Source of the DNA: Bacteroidota bacterium | Lineage (GTDB): Bacteria > Bacteroidota > Bacteroidia > Chitinophagales > Chitinophagaceae | Assembly: GCA_963169635.1 (NCBI GenBank) | Contig: CAUJDL010000041.1 | Coordinates: 87,624 to 151,623 of the forward strand | Direction of reading: 5' to 3' | DNA length: 64,000 nucleotides | Shown: in pieces, positions 40,654-51,322 of the stretch | Position numbering within the stretch: the stretch's first letter is position 1 | Layout: every line of letters begins with the position of its first letter | The notes under the pieces: generated by a model | What the model was told of the DNA's origin: nothing | The model's database searches: none | What the model saw: only the letters and a program-made list of their open reading frames with translations | Translations under genes and position numbers: made by a program

Positions 40654-42186
40654 TTAATGTTTAAAATGCCTCATTTCAGTTAAAACCATAGCAAGCTTAT
40701 GTTGTACAGAATAATCAATACTATCTTTATCTCTAATACTGCCACCTGGTTGTATAAAAGCTTCTATACCCTCTGCATGTGCTATACTTACACAATCATT
40801 AAAAGGAAAAAAAGCATCGCTGGCTAATACAGCATTTTTTAAACTAAAATTAAATTGTTTAGATTTTTCTATAGCATGACGTAGAGCATCAATTCTTGAT
40901 GTTTGGCCACAACCTTTACCAATTAATTGTTTATTTTTTACTAAAGCAATAGCATTGCTCTTTAAATGTTTGCAAACAATATTGGCAAAAATTAAATCGT
41001 TTTTTTCAGCTTCAGTAGTTATTCTTCCACCTACTTCTTTCCATATTGTAAAATTTCCTTCATCTGTTTGTTGTGTTAGCACACCATTTAATAAAGATTT
41101 TTCTTGATACTGTATTTTGTTTTGGCTAAATACTGAATTATTTAATTGCAATAAAATTCTGTTTTTCTTAGATTTTAATAATGCTAATGCAGCTTCATCA
41201 AAATCTGGTGCAATTAAAACTTCAAAAAATAATTCATTAATAGCGGTAGCTGTTGCTTCATCAATTTTTGCATTAGTAATTAATATACCACCAAAAGCAC
41301 TTTCATTATCGCCAGCTAAAGCAGCATCCCAACTTTCTTTTACAGTTTTTCTCGATGCAATACCACAAACATTGGTATGTTTTATAATAGCAAAAACCGT
41401 TTCTTGTGTATTAAATTCTTTAATTAATTGTATAGCTGCATCTACATCTACCAAATTATTATAAGAAAGTTCTTTGCCATTTAATTGAGTAAATAATGCA
41501 GTTAAGTTGCCATAAAATGCAGCTTGTTGATGTGGGTTTTCGCCATATCTTAATACAGCTTTATGTAAAGCTTTTGTAGCATACTGTTGTATTGTTTTAT
41601 CTGCATTAAAATAATTATTAATAGCAATATCATAATCCATTACAATTTGAAAAGCTTTAGCAGCAAAGCTTTTTCTTTGTGCTAAAGAAATTTCTCCTTG
41701 TTGAGTTTCTAATAAATTATGTAATAAATTATAATCTTCTTTTGCTGCAATAACTGTAACATCATGAAAGTTTTTAGCTGCAGCACGTATCATACTTGGT
41801 CCACCAATATCTATTTTTTCTATAATTAAATTTTCGTCTTGTGTGCTTGCAACAGTTTCTTCAAAAGGATATAAATCTACCATCACTAAATCTATTGTTG
41901 GAATAGAAAATTGTTGCATTTCTGCTAAATGTTGTGCATCATTTCTTTTACCAAGAATACCACCAAAAACAGTAGGATGTAAGGTTTTTACTCTGCCACC
42001 TAAAATAGAAGGATAGTTAGTAATTAGCTCTACACCAACACATGGTATTTGTAAATCTTCTAAAAATTTTTGTGTACCGCCTGTGCTATATATTGTTACA
42101 CCTAATTGAAGTAATTTTTGTGCAATTGGTGCCAATCCATCTTTATAAAAAACAGAAATAAGAGCCGATTTTATTTGCTTATTCAT
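40654..42186 (-). CDS. purH: Bifunctional AICAR transformylase / IMP cyclohydrolase
   Basis: Last two steps of IMP synthesis. 510 residues. The N-terminal IMP cyclohydrolase (MGS-like) domain, about 1-190, has YSTGGTQKFL, GGRVKTLHP and GGPSMIRAAAKN. The transformylase domain contains GENPHQ, the substrate segment KHTNVCG, and the C-terminal GGSIRDKDSIDY. Preceded by comEC on the same strand, with 24 bp between them. Confidence 0.95.
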   Translation of the reverse strand: MNKQIKSALISVFYKDGLAPIAQKLLQLGVTIYSTGGTQKFLEDLQIPCVGVELITNYPSILGGRVKTLHPTVFGGILGKRNDAQHLAEMQQFSIPTIDLVMVDLYPFEETVASTQDENLIIEKIDIGGPSMIRAAAKNFHDVTVIAAKEDYNLLHNLLETQQGEISLAQRKSFAAKAFQIVMDYDIAINNYFNADKTIQQYATKALHKAVLRYGENPHQQAAFYGNLTALFTQLNGKELSYNNLVDVDAAIQLIKEFNTQETVFAIIKHTNVCGIASRKTVKESWDAALAGDNESAFGGILITNAKIDEATATAINELFFEVLIAPDFDEAALALLKSKKNRILLQLNNSVFSQNKIQYQEKSLLNGVLTQQTDEGNFTIWKEVGGRITTEAEKNDLIFANIVCKHLKSNAIALVKNKQLIGKGCGQTSRIDALRHAIEKSKQFNFSLKNAVLASDAFFPFNDCVSIAHAEGIEAFIQPGGSIRDKDSIDYSVQHKLAMVLTEMRHFKH

Positions 42187-42210
42187 ACATTAAATAAATG
42201 AAAGAGATTA

Positions 42211-44304
42211 TTAGAAGTTCATTACAAATGCTCCATCTGTAACAGTTGAATGAGATTGCAAATGTAAGCTGTCAGCATCTTTTTTCCATTGAGCAATTTT
42301 CCAAAATGGGTTTGATGAATCAAAAATATAATGCTTACAATTAAATGTATGATATAATTTACTGATATAAATAGTAGGATTTTTGGTTAAAACAATAGCA
42401 TCAATATTTATTTTTTCAGTATTCGGTAGAGTTTCAAAATCTTTATCAATTATTAAAAAACTTTTGCCATTACAACTAATTAAATTTTTATGTATAGTAA
42501 AACTATTTAAAGATTGTTGAGGCTTAATTCTGTGTAAAACTCTTGATGGTTTTAAATGAAAATTTCTTAAAAATCCATCAGTAGTTAAAATGCTATCGCC
42601 AATAAATGTATAATTTCTGCCTTCAATTAAATCTATAGCAGTATGGTTAGGTACATTATAAACAACTATTTTTTGTTGATGATTTTTTTGAATAAAATCT
42701 AAGCTTCTTACTACCATAAAACAAGTAATAAAACAAATTGCCCACATAAGTATTTTTGGTTTTTTATAATAAAACCATAACCAAAAAAATAATAAAGCAA
42801 CATATAAAATAATGGCTTGTACAATTGTAATTTGTATAGCAGGCCATACAGAAAAAGATATTTTGTCTGCAAAAATTATAAACTTATTCATTACACTAAT
42901 ACACCATGTAATTAACTCTCCTACATAAGTACTAATAAAATTTAAAGAGGCAATTGCTAATAATAAAAGCTCCATATACAATATAAATCCAGAAAATGGT
43001 ACAGCAAATAAATTAGTTAATAAAAACAAAGTAGGAAACTGATGAAAATGATATAATACAATTGGTAAAGTAAGTATTTGAGCAGAAAGTGTAATTGCAT
43101 TTAAACTCCAAATTGCTCTTAATAATTTATTTTTAAAATAAAACCAGTTGTTAATATGCTTTTGAAAAACTACAATACTTAATACAGCAGTATAAGATAA
43201 TTGAAAACCAACATCCCAAAGATTAAAAGGATTTATTAATAACAATAAAAAGGCAGATGCTGCCAAACTATTATAAATATTGGCTTTTTTGCCTAAGGTT
43301 TCTCCTAATACAATAAAAGAAAACATAACAGCACTTCTTAAAATAGAAGGTGCTGCACCTGCAATAAAACAAAAACCCCATAGCACTAAAAGTATTACAA
43401 TGGGTTTTAAAATTTTACTCCATTTATATCGCTTTAAAGGCTTAAACAAAAAAAGTAGTAAACCATAAATCATACCTAAGTGCAAGCCACTAATAGCAAT
43501 AATATGTACTACACCTGTATTGCTATAGCTCTGTACTAAATCTCTGTCTAAATTATCTCTATAACCAATTAATAAAGCTTCTGCAATACTTAATTCATGA
43601 TTGCCTTTTATATAAGTTTTTAAAATAGATAAAACTTTTGTTCTTGCTTGTATAATTAATTTATCAAACCAATTTGTTTGTGTTGTAGGTAATATTATAA
43701 AATCATCATCATTTAAAAATGCTTGGTTGTGTATTTGTTGAAATGAACAATATCTTGCATAATTAAAACCTCCAGGATTTCCAGCATTAATAATTGGCAT
43801 TAAGTTTTTGGTTACAATAATTTGTGATCCATAATGCAAATTGGGTTGGCTACTATCTTTTTTAAAATATAATAATACATCGCCTTTTACAGGTTGCCAT
43901 TGTTTATTAATAAGTACACTATTAGCAGTGGTTAATGCTTTATAAGATTTTGGTTTTGTAACAATAGGTTCTTTTAAAGTAAGTTTTATGGGAAATTTTT
44001 TTTCATAGAAATGATTGATAAAAAGTTGTTGATGTGCAATGTTTTTTATGAAACTTACTTGTCCGCCCAATGCTATAAAAAATAACATAATAGCAAAGCC
44101 AGTAAACCAACTAAAGTTAAATTTTTTATACGAAGGCAAAATTTCGTAACACACCCAAATAACAAAAGCTATAATGGTTAAATAAAAAAATAGTTTTAAT
44201 GATAGCTGAAAATGAAATTGTAATAAAATGCCAACAATGAATGGTAGCAAAATACGCAAAACAGGCACCTGTTTATATATTGGCTTATTAAATTGGCTAA
44301 ACAT
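42211..44304 (-). CDS. comEC: ComEC/Rec2 competence protein, short form
   Basis: 697 residues. An N-terminal DUF4131 region (about 1-200) leads into the ComEC/Rec2 core with many transmembrane helices (about 230-530), including the characteristic IIAISGLHLGMIYGLL. The C-terminal part (about 545-697) is where other ComEC proteins carry a metallo-beta-lactamase-like domain; here it is short and I cannot see the HxHxDH motif, so it is probably degenerate, as in other Bacteroidota. The role is transport of single-stranded DNA across the inner membrane during natural transformation. Other com genes are not in the window. Confidence 0.88.
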   Translation of the reverse strand: MFSQFNKPIYKQVPVLRILLPFIVGILLQFHFQLSLKLFFYLTIIAFVIWVCYEILPSYKKFNFSWFTGFAIMLFFIALGGQVSFIKNIAHQQLFINHFYEKKFPIKLTLKEPIVTKPKSYKALTTANSVLINKQWQPVKGDVLLYFKKDSSQPNLHYGSQIIVTKNLMPIINAGNPGGFNYARYCSFQQIHNQAFLNDDDFIILPTTQTNWFDKLIIQARTKVLSILKTYIKGNHELSIAEALLIGYRDNLDRDLVQSYSNTGVVHIIAISGLHLGMIYGLLLFLFKPLKRYKWSKILKPIVILLVLWGFCFIAGAAPSILRSAVMFSFIVLGETLGKKANIYNSLAASAFLLLLINPFNLWDVGFQLSYTAVLSIVVFQKHINNWFYFKNKLLRAIWSLNAITLSAQILTLPIVLYHFHQFPTLFLLTNLFAVPFSGFILYMELLLLAIASLNFISTYVGELITWCISVMNKFIIFADKISFSVWPAIQITIVQAIILYVALLFFWLWFYYKKPKILMWAICFITCFMVVRSLDFIQKNHQQKIVVYNVPNHTAIDLIEGRNYTFIGDSILTTDGFLRNFHLKPSRVLHRIKPQQSLNSFTIHKNLISCNGKSFLIIDKDFETLPNTEKINIDAIVLTKNPTIYISKLYHTFNCKHYIFDSSNPFWKIAQWKKDADSLHLQSHSTVTDGAFVMNF

Positions 44305-44430
44305 ATATTAGGCATCAACACAATTGTGTAATTATTGGCAATAAAGAAATATGGTAAAATTGCAGTTACTAATATAAGAAAAAACAATAATAGTTTACAG
44401 AATATATAGATTCAGTTGTATGTAAACTTA

Positions 44431-45651
44431 TTATGAAAGGTTAAAATACTGATCTGCCATTTTTTGCACTTCTGTACCAATTGCTAAAGAAGCAGTAGCA
44501 GCAGGTGATGGTGCATTTAATATATGTAGTGCATTGCCTTGATGTTCTATTTTAAAATCATCTACCATTTTACCTTCTTGAGATAATAGCATAGCACGTA
44601 CACCAGCTCTGCCTGGTGTAATATCTTTCATTTCTAAACTAGGTATTAAGGCTTGTAGTCTTTGTAAAAAAAGTTTTTTAGAAAATGCTCTTCTATATTC
44701 ATCTAAACCAAAACGCCAATTATCTAAAAAAAATTTCCATGTGCCACCAAAACTAAAAGCTGCTAAAGTATCTTTTAAAGAAAAATCTGTTTTACCATAA
44801 CCTTCTCTTTTAAATACAAAAACTGCATTTGGTCCACATTCTGTATCTCCATTAACCATTCTTGTAAAGTGTACACCTAAGAAAGGATATTTAGGATTAG
44901 GTACAGGATAAATTAAGTTTTTTACTTTATGTTTTCCTTCAGGTGTTAAATCGTAATAATCTCCACGAAAGCCAATAATAGCAGCATCTGTTTTTACACC
45001 ATCTTTTTTAGCAAGTCTATCAGAGTGTAAGCCACCACAAGTAATAATATAAGTAGCATCAAAACTTTCTTTTTGGGTAATAACAGTTGTAAAGTCTGTA
45101 TGTTTTTCAAATGCAATTACTTCTTGATTAGTAAGTACTGTACTATTTTTAAATTTAGCAGCAATTAGTTCTACATATTTTTCTGCTACAGCAGCATAAT
45201 CTATAATACCAGTACAAGGCACCCAAATTCCTTCTATACCTGTACAATAAGGCTCAATTTCTTTAATTTGGTTAGCATTAATTAATTCAATTCCTTCTAC
45301 ATCATTTTGTAAACCATTATTAAAAACTTTGTGCATGTGGTCTAGTTCAGATTGTTTGGTAGCAACAATTATTTTACCACATATATCATGTTTAATATTG
45401 TGTTCTTTAGCAAATGTTACTAATTCTCTTCTGCCATCAACACAGTTTTTTGCTTTATAAGAGCCAGGTTTATAATAAATGCCAGAATGAATAACACCAG
45501 AATTACGACCTGTTTGATGTGCTGCAACTCTTGCTTCTTTTTCTAAAACCAATATTTTTTTTTCTGGATATTTTAAATTTATTTTATATGCAGTTGCTAA
45601 TCCTACTATTCCACCTCCTACAACAATTATATCATAATGTTTGTTTGGCAT
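44431..45651 (-). CDS. lhgO: L-2-hydroxyglutarate oxidase
   Basis: FAD-dependent oxidoreductase of 406 residues, DAO family. The FAD-binding GGGIVGLATAYKI is at the N-terminus, then HQTGRNSGVIHSGIYY and the middle segment CGGLHSDRLAKKDG. The end AVTASLAIGTE-type pattern (PSPAATASLAIGTE) is characteristic of LhgO/YgaF. It oxidises L-2-hydroxyglutarate to 2-oxoglutarate. It stands divergent to rimP and has its own promoter. Confidence 0.9.
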   Translation of the reverse strand: MPNKHYDIIVVGGGIVGLATAYKINLKYPEKKILVLEKEARVAAHQTGRNSGVIHSGIYYKPGSYKAKNCVDGRRELVTFAKEHNIKHDICGKIIVATKQSELDHMHKVFNNGLQNDVEGIELINANQIKEIEPYCTGIEGIWVPCTGIIDYAAVAEKYVELIAAKFKNSTVLTNQEVIAFEKHTDFTTVITQKESFDATYIITCGGLHSDRLAKKDGVKTDAAIIGFRGDYYDLTPEGKHKVKNLIYPVPNPKYPFLGVHFTRMVNGDTECGPNAVFVFKREGYGKTDFSLKDTLAAFSFGGTWKFFLDNWRFGLDEYRRAFSKKLFLQRLQALIPSLEMKDITPGRAGVRAMLLSQEGKMVDDFKIEHQGNALHILNAPSPAATASLAIGTEVQKMADQYFNLS

Positions 45652-45688
45652 AAATAAAAATTACTTATAAAGTACTAAAAATAAGCAG

Positions 45689-45696
45689 CAAAGGTA
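45689..45696 (-). promoter_or_regulatory. lhgO promoter -7 element
   Basis: TACCTTTG on the minus strand, exact TAnnTTTG, about 37 bases upstream of the ATG. Confidence 0.5.
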
Positions 45697-45790
45697 ATTG
45701 ATAGCATTTTTATACCATAGATTTAATCATATAAAAACTAATTGTAATAAAAATTAATTATGCTTTTCTAAATAGATAATAAATACAAAT

Positions 45791-45821
45791 TTTGTGAATA
45801 TTAATTACAACCTTACATTTG
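45791..45821 (+). promoter_or_regulatory. Promoter of the rimP-nusA-infB operon
   Basis: TTTG at 45791-45794, a 19-base spacer, and TACATTTG at 45814-45821. It matches both Bacteroidota elements exactly. It lies 57 bases upstream of the rimP ATG, with the terminator-like hairpin in between. Confidence 0.7.
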
Positions 45822-45842
45822 CAGCGGAAAAAAGTAACAGTT

Positions 45843-45872
45843 GAAAGGAACGAGGTCGTTCCTTTCTTTTTT
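45843..45872 (+). promoter_or_regulatory. Terminator-like hairpin in the rimP leader, probable attenuator
   Basis: A perfect 10-bp stem, gaaaggaacg (45843-45852) with cgttcctttc (45857-45866), loop aggt, followed by six Ts. It starts 22 bases after the -7 element and ends 6 bases before the rimP ATG. No plus-strand gene lies upstream that it could terminate, so it should regulate rimP-nusA-infB by premature termination. Confidence 0.6.
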
Positions 45873-45878
45873 ATAAGT

Positions 45879-46349
45879 ATGTTATCAAATACAATTTTAG
45901 CCAGTATAGAGCAATTTATTAATGACTTATTAAAAGATGAGTCTGCCTATTTTTTGGTTCAATTACGTATAAAACCAACCAATAATATTAAAGTATTTAT
46001 AGATGGCGATGAAGGTATTACCATTGAAAAATGTATTTACTTTAATAGAAAATTATATAAATTAATAGAAGAAGCAGGCTTATTTACAGATGGCGATTTT
46101 AGTTTAGAAGTTTCTAGCCCAGGAATAGGAGAGCCTTTAAAACTACATCGTCAATATCAAAAAAATATAGGCAGATTTTTAGAGATAACTTTTAATGATG
46201 ATACTAAAAAAGAAGGTAAATTATTAATAGTATCAGCAGCAGCAATAACAATAGAACATACAGAAGGAAAAGGAAAAAAAGCAATTACACAACAAATAGA
46301 AATTCCATTTACAAATATAAAATCAACAACAGTTCAAATTAAATTTTAG
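45879..46349 (+). CDS. rimP: Ribosome maturation factor RimP
   Basis: Small-subunit assembly factor of 156 residues from the ATG at 45879 (MLSNTILASIEQFIND). The frame is open to a TTG at 45819, but that codon is inside the promoter, so it cannot be the start. The family segments EEAGLFTDGDFSLEVSSPGIGEPL and the C-terminal SH3-like part are visible. It is followed by nusA after 47 bases, with a small hairpin at 46358-46376 between the two (stem aaacacct/aggtgttt). The stop is TAG. Confidence 0.92.
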   Translation: MLSNTILASIEQFINDLLKDESAYFLVQLRIKPTNNIKVFIDGDEGITIEKCIYFNRKLYKLIEEAGLFTDGDFSLEVSSPGIGEPLKLHRQYQKNIGRFLEITFNDDTKKEGKLLIVSAAAITIEHTEGKGKKAITQQIEIPFTNIKSTTVQIKF

Positions 46350-46396
46350 CCAAGTAAAAACACCTACAAGGTGTTTACGTTTTAAACTTAAATGTT

Positions 46397-47653
46397 ATGA
46401 AAGAAATAAACTTAATTGACGCCTTTCAGGATTTTAAAATTTCAGAAAGCCTTGATAGACCAACTTTGATGAAAGTGGTAGAAGATGTTTTTAAGTCGCT
46501 ATTACGCAAAAAATATGGTTCAGATGAAAACTTTGATATTATTGTAAATGCCGAAAAAGGAGACTTGGAAATTATACGTAGAAGAATGATTGTAGAAGAT
46601 GGTGAAGTAATAGACCCATTATCAGAAATTGCTTATAGCGATGCCATAAAAATAGAACCAGATTTTGAGGTTGGCGAAGAATTATATCAAGAAGTTAAGT
46701 TAATCAACTTTCATAGAAGATCCATTTTAGCTGCAAAACAAACTTTAGCAGGTAGAATAAGTGACTTAAAGAAAAATGTTTTAGTAAAAAAATATGAAGA
46801 TAGAATAGGAGAAATTATTAGTGCAGATGTACATCAGGTTTGGAAAAAAGAAGTTTTATTATTAGATGAAGATGGTAATGAACTAATATTACCAAAATCT
46901 GAACAAATACCTCAAGATTATTTTAAGAAAGGAGAAACTATACGTGCAGTTGTTGAAAGAGTTGATATGAAAAATAATTCACCAGTAATTATTCTTTCAA
47001 GAACTAGTAATAAGTTTTTAGCTAAACTTTTAGAAATAGAAGTACCTGAAATATTTGATGGGTTAATTACTATTAAAAAAATAGTTCGTGAACCAGGAGA
47101 GAGAGCAAAAGTTGCTGTAGAAAGTTATGACGATAGAATAGACCCTGTAGGTGCATGTGTTGGTATGAAAGGTAGTCGTATTCATGGTATTGTACGTGAG
47201 TTGAAAAATGAAAATATTGATGTAATAAACTACACATCAAATATTCAATTGCTTATTCAACGTTCATTAACACCTGCAAAAATTAGTTTTATGAATTTGG
47301 ATAATGATAAAATGGAAGCAGATGTATATTTAAAAGCAGACCAAATATCATTAGCTATTGGCAGAAGAGGGGTAAATATTAAATTAGCTTGTTTACTTAC
47401 AGGTTATGAAATAGATGTATATAGAGATGATGAAGAACAAGAAGAACAATTTGATATAGATTTAGATGAATTTAGCGATGAAATAGAACAATGGATAATA
47501 GACGAATTTAAACGTGTAGGTTGCGATACTGCACAAAGTGTATTAACTTTATCTGAAGAGGAATTAGAAAGAAGAACAGATTTAGAAAAAGAAACTATTA
47601 AAGATGTTAAGAAAATAATACAAGCTGAGTTTGATAGCGATAAAGCAGAATAA
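46397..47653 (+). CDS. nusA: Transcription termination/antitermination factor NusA
   Basis: 418 residues. NusA N-terminal domain (1-130), the S1 domain (about 135-205: GEIISADVHQVWKKEVLLLDEDGNELILP), and KH domains (about 220-345: VGMKGSRIHGIVRELKNENIDVI and SLAIGRRGVNIKLACLLTGYEIDVY). The acidic C-terminus (DDEEQEEQFDIDLDEFSDE) is typical of the Bacteroidota. Its place between rimP and infB is conserved. NusA is known to autoregulate this operon in E. coli, which fits the leader hairpin. Confidence 0.95.
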   Translation: MKEINLIDAFQDFKISESLDRPTLMKVVEDVFKSLLRKKYGSDENFDIIVNAEKGDLEIIRRRMIVEDGEVIDPLSEIAYSDAIKIEPDFEVGEELYQEVKLINFHRRSILAAKQTLAGRISDLKKNVLVKKYEDRIGEIISADVHQVWKKEVLLLDEDGNELILPKSEQIPQDYFKKGETIRAVVERVDMKNNSPVIILSRTSNKFLAKLLEIEVPEIFDGLITIKKIVREPGERAKVAVESYDDRIDPVGACVGMKGSRIHGIVRELKNENIDVINYTSNIQLLIQRSLTPAKISFMNLDNDKMEADVYLKADQISLAIGRRGVNIKLACLLTGYEIDVYRDDEEQEEQFDIDLDEFSDEIEQWIIDEFKRVGCDTAQSVLTLSEEELERRTDLEKETIKDVKKIIQAEFDSDKAE

Positions 47654-47731
47654 TAGTTAGTTATTTTTTTATAAGATAAAAATTAAAGTTTAATAAAAGC
47701 CCATTAATAAAGGCAAATTAAATAAAACTGA

Positions 47732-50587
47732 ATGTCAGAAATTAAATTACCAAGATTGTTAGCAGCAGCTAAAGAATTTAATATAGGTCAAGAAACCTTA
47801 ATAGATTTTTTAGTGAAAAAAGGATTTGATAAAGAAGAACTGAAGCCAACAGCAAAGCTTACAGAGGGCATGTATTTTGCCCTACAATCAGAGTTTCAAA
47901 GCGATAAAGCAGCTAAGTCTAAAGCCGATCAGGTAGAAATTCCTAAAACAATTGTACCAGAAGCTAAGAAGAAAAAAGAAGAACCAATTGTTATAAAAGA
48001 AGAGCCTGTAAAAGCTACAACAAAAACAGAACAAGAAAAAACTGTAGAAGAAAAACCAGCTATTAAAGAAGAACAAGTAGTAGAAAATATTAAGATTGAG
48101 ACACCAGAAATTATTGCTCCAAAAATTGTAGATAAAATAGATTTATCAACTATTGACTCATCTACTAAACCTAAAAAAACAGCTAAGAAACAAGAAGAGC
48201 CAAAAGAAACAGAAAAGCCAAAGAAAACAAAGAAAGAAGAAAAGGTAGAAGCACCAGCACCTATTGAAAAATCTATACCTAAAGAACCAGTAATTATAAC
48301 ACCTAAAATAGAAGAAACTCCTACTCCTTCTATTATTGAAAATATTGAAGTAGAAAAAATATCAGGACCAAAAATTGTAGGTAAAATTACTTTGCCTGTA
48401 GATAGTGATACAAGACCTAAAAACACTTCAAAAGACGAACATAGAAAACGCAAAAGAATAGTAGTAGATAAAAAAGCAGGTAGTAATATTAAGCATATTG
48501 ATTTTAGAAAAGAAGGAGGCGATAATCAAGGAGCAAAAAGTGGTCATCAGCAATCACCAAATAGGTTTGGAGGACAACAACAACATGGTGGTGGCAGAGG
48601 AGGAAATCAACGAAATAGAAACACTGGAGGAAGAGGAAGACAAGATAATCGTAAACCAGTAGATAAAGAAATAGACGCAAAAGAAATTCAAGATAAAATT
48701 AAAGAAACACAAGCAAAATTAGCAGGTGCAAGTGGTAGAGGAAAAAGCTTAAAAGCTAAATATAGAAGAGAAAAAAGAAAAGAAGCTATTGAGGCAATGG
48801 AGGGTACAGAAATTACAGATAATAAATTACAGGTTACTGAGTTTGTTACTGTAAGTGAATTAGCTAACTTAATGGATGTAAGCTTTACAGATGTTATTAG
48901 CAAATGTATGAGCTTGGGTTTAATGGTTTCTATTAACCAACGTTTAGATGCAGAAGTAATAGAATTAGTAGCAAGTGAATTTAATTTTGAAGTAGAGTTT
49001 ACCAACTTAGACGAAGCAGACGAAGAAGAAGAAGATATAGAAGATAATCCAGAAGATTTAACATCAAGATCGCCAATTGTAACCATTATGGGTCACGTAG
49101 ATCATGGTAAAACATCTTTATTAGATTATATTAGAAATGCAAATGTAGTAGCAGGTGAAGCAGGAGGTATTACACAGCATATTGGTGCTTATGAAGTAAC
49201 ATTAGCTTCTGGCAAAACAATTACTTTCTTAGATACACCAGGCCACGAAGCATTTACAGCTATGAGAGCAAGAGGTGCAAAAATTACAGATATTGCAGTA
49301 ATTGTAGTAGCTGCAGACGATGCTGTAATGCCACAAACAAAAGAAGCTATTAGCCATGCTCAAGCTGCTAATGTACCTATGATTTTTGCTATTAATAAAA
49401 TAGATAAAGACGGAGCAAATCCTCAAAAAATATATGAACAACTTTCTCAAATGAATGTATTAGTAGAAAGTTGGGGTGGTAAATTTCAAAGTCAGGAGTT
49501 AAGTGCTAAAAAGGGATTACATGTAAATGAATTATTAGAAAAAATATTATTAGAAGCAGAATTATTAGATTTAAAAGCAAACTCAGACAGAGAAGCTTCT
49601 GGTACAATTATAGAAGCTTCGTTAGATAAAGGTCGTGGTTATGTAGCAACAATTTTAGTACAAAATGGTACATTAAAACAAGGCGATATCATAGTTTCAG
49701 GTCAACATTATGGTAGAGTAAAAGCCATGTTTAATGAACGTAATCAACGAGCACAAGAAGCACCACCAAGTACACCTGTTGTAATTTTAGGTTTAAATGG
49801 TGCACCTCAAGCAGGTGAGAAATTTAAAGTTTATGCAGAAGAATCTAGTGCAAAAGAAATAGCTACCAAACGTTCTCAAATACTTAGAGAGCAAGGCTTA
49901 AGAGCAAGAAAACATATTACTTTAGACGAAATAGGCAGACGTTTAGCTTTAGGCAACTTTAAAGAATTAAACATAATTATTAAAGGTGATGTTGATGGTT
50001 CTGTAGAAGCTTTAAGCGATAGTTTACAAAAACTTTCAACTCCAGAAATTGCAGTAAGTATTGTATTAAAAGCAGTAGGACAAATTTCTGAAAGTGATGT
50101 ATTATTAGCAGCAGCATCAGATGCAATTTTAATTGGCTTTAATGTTCGTCCTTCTTCACAAGCAAATAAATTAGCAGAAACAGAAGGTGTACAAATTAAG
50201 CAATACTCAATTATCTATAATGCAATTGAAGAAATTAAGAGTGCAATGGAGGGTATGCTTGATCCTAAAGTAGAAGAAAAAGAAGTAGCTACTGTAGAAA
50301 TTCGTGAAGTATTTAAATTTGATAAAGCTACTGTTGCAGGTAGTTATGTTACTGAAGGTAAAATTAAAAGAGACCATAAAATTAAAGTGTATAGAGATGG
50401 TATATTAGTATATCCAAGACAAGAAGGTGCTTATGCAGAATTGGGTAGCTTAAAACGCTTTAAAGATGATGTAAAAGAAGTAAATAATAATTACGAGTGT
50501 GGCTTAACTGTAAAAGGGTTTACAGATATGCAAGTTGGCGATACAGTTGTTGCTTATGAAGAAGAAGAAGTAAAAAGAACACTTTAA
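47732..50587 (+). CDS. infB: Translation initiation factor IF-2
   Basis: GTPase that brings initiator tRNA to the small subunit, 951 residues. The N-terminal 330 residues are low-complexity, charged (K/E/P) and then Gly/Arg/Gln-rich ([17 protein letters not shown]). The G domain starts with [15 protein letters not shown] near residue 453, followed by [16 protein letters not shown] and NKIDK. Then domains II, III and C follow. It stands 78 bases after nusA and is convergent with rnc (19 bp apart). Confidence 0.96.
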   Translation: MSEIKLPRLLAAAKEFNIGQETLIDFLVKKGFDKEELKPTAKLTEGMYFALQSEFQSDKAAKSKADQVEIPKTIVPEAKKKKEEPIVIKEEPVKATTKTEQEKTVEEKPAIKEEQVVENIKIETPEIIAPKIVDKIDLSTIDSSTKPKKTAKKQEEPKETEKPKKTKKEEKVEAPAPIEKSIPKEPVIITPKIEETPTPSIIENIEVEKISGPKIVGKITLPVDSDTRPKNTSKDEHRKRKRIVVDKKAGSNIKHIDFRKEGGDNQGAKSGHQQSPNRFGGQQQHGGGRGGNQRNRNTGGRGRQDNRKPVDKEIDAKEIQDKIKETQAKLAGASGRGKSLKAKYRREKRKEAIEAMEGTEITDNKLQVTEFVTVSELANLMDVSFTDVISKCMSLGLMVSINQRLDAEVIELVASEFNFEVEFTNLDEADEEEEDIEDNPEDLTSRSPIVTIMGHVDHGKTSLLDYIRNANVVAGEAGGITQHIGAYEVTLASGKTITFLDTPGHEAFTAMRARGAKITDIAVIVVAADDAVMPQTKEAISHAQAANVPMIFAINKIDKDGANPQKIYEQLSQMNVLVESWGGKFQSQELSAKKGLHVNELLEKILLEAELLDLKANSDREASGTIIEASLDKGRGYVATILVQNGTLKQGDIIVSGQHYGRVKAMFNERNQRAQEAPPSTPVVILGLNGAPQAGEKFKVYAEESSAKEIATKRSQILREQGLRARKHITLDEIGRRLALGNFKELNIIIKGDVDGSVEALSDSLQKLSTPEIAVSIVLKAVGQISESDVLLAAASDAILIGFNVRPSSQANKLAETEGVQIKQYSIIYNAIEEIKSAMEGMLDPKVEEKEVATVEIREVFKFDKATVAGSYVTEGKIKRDHKIKVYRDGILVYPRQEGAYAELGSLKRFKDDVKEVNNNYECGLTVKGFTDMQVGDTVVAYEEEEVKRTL

Positions 50588-50606
50588 TAGTTAAAGAAAT
50601 AAATTT

Positions 50607-51314
50607 TTATAGACCTAATTTTTCTATTGCTTGTTGAGCAGCAATTTGGCTGGCATCTTTTTTATTATAGCCTACACCTTTAGATAAAATTTCTCCATCT
50701 AATATGGTATGAATAATAAAAGATTTTCGTCCTGCATTTAATTTTTCTTCTGCCAATTCAAAAGATAAAGCTCTACCATTTTTAGAAGCCCAACCTATTA
50801 ATTTATTTTTTAGGTTTATGTCTATTGCTTCTAAATCATCTACAAACATGTGGGGTATTACAATTTGTTGAAGCACCCATTGTTGGGTTTTTTTATATCC
50901 TTTATCTAAATAAATAGCACCAACAACTGCTTCTAAAGTATTGCCAAAAATTTGGCTATTGCGTAAACTATTATCTAATTTATTATAAAGAGTAATTTTT
51001 TTTAATCCTATTTTAATAGCAATATCATTTAGCTGTTGGCGATTAACCATTTTGCTACGCATTTCAGTTAAAAAGCCTTCATCTTTATAAGGGTATCTTT
51101 TAAATAAATAATCTGCTACAATACAGCCTAATATAGCATCGCCTAAATATTCTAAGCGTTCATTATTTTCATTAGGAGTATCTTTTATACTTTTATGTGT
51201 AAGTGCAATTATGTAAGGTTGTTTTTTGGTAGGCTTTAGGCTTAACACATTTTCTATCTGCTTTTCAAAAGCAGATTTTTTTGCACCCGTAAATAATTGC
51301 TTTATTATTTGCAC
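50607..51314 (-). CDS. rnc: Ribonuclease III
   Basis: Double-strand-specific endoribonuclease of 235 residues. The signature NERLEYLGDAILGCIVADYLF contains the catalytic acidic residues; ILSKGVGYNKKDASQIAAQQAIEKLG ends the double-stranded-RNA-binding domain. It starts with GTG at 51314, 8 bases after the fabF stop, so fabF and rnc form an operon, a common arrangement. Confidence 0.94.
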   Translation of the reverse strand: MQIIKQLFTGAKKSAFEKQIENVLSLKPTKKQPYIIALTHKSIKDTPNENNERLEYLGDAILGCIVADYLFKRYPYKDEGFLTEMRSKMVNRQQLNDIAIKIGLKKITLYNKLDNSLRNSQIFGNTLEAVVGAIYLDKGYKKTQQWVLQQIVIPHMFVDDLEAIDINLKNKLIGWASKNGRALSFELAEEKLNAGRKSFIIHTILDGEILSKGVGYNKKDASQIAAQQAIEKLGL

Positions 51315-51322
51315 TACAAAAT

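Noticed and set aside
45819..45878. Longer rimP beginning with TTG at 45819
   Set aside because: The TTG lies inside the promoter -7 element and the extra residues span the terminator hairpin.
46358..46376. Hairpin between rimP and nusA as a terminator
   Set aside because: The stem is only 8 bp and no T-run follows; rimP, nusA and infB are expected to be one operon.
47888..49086. Minus-strand ORFs opposite infB
   Set aside because: They are rich in Ser, Phe and Ile/Val because they mirror the Lys/Glu-rich IF-2 N-terminus; no independent signal.
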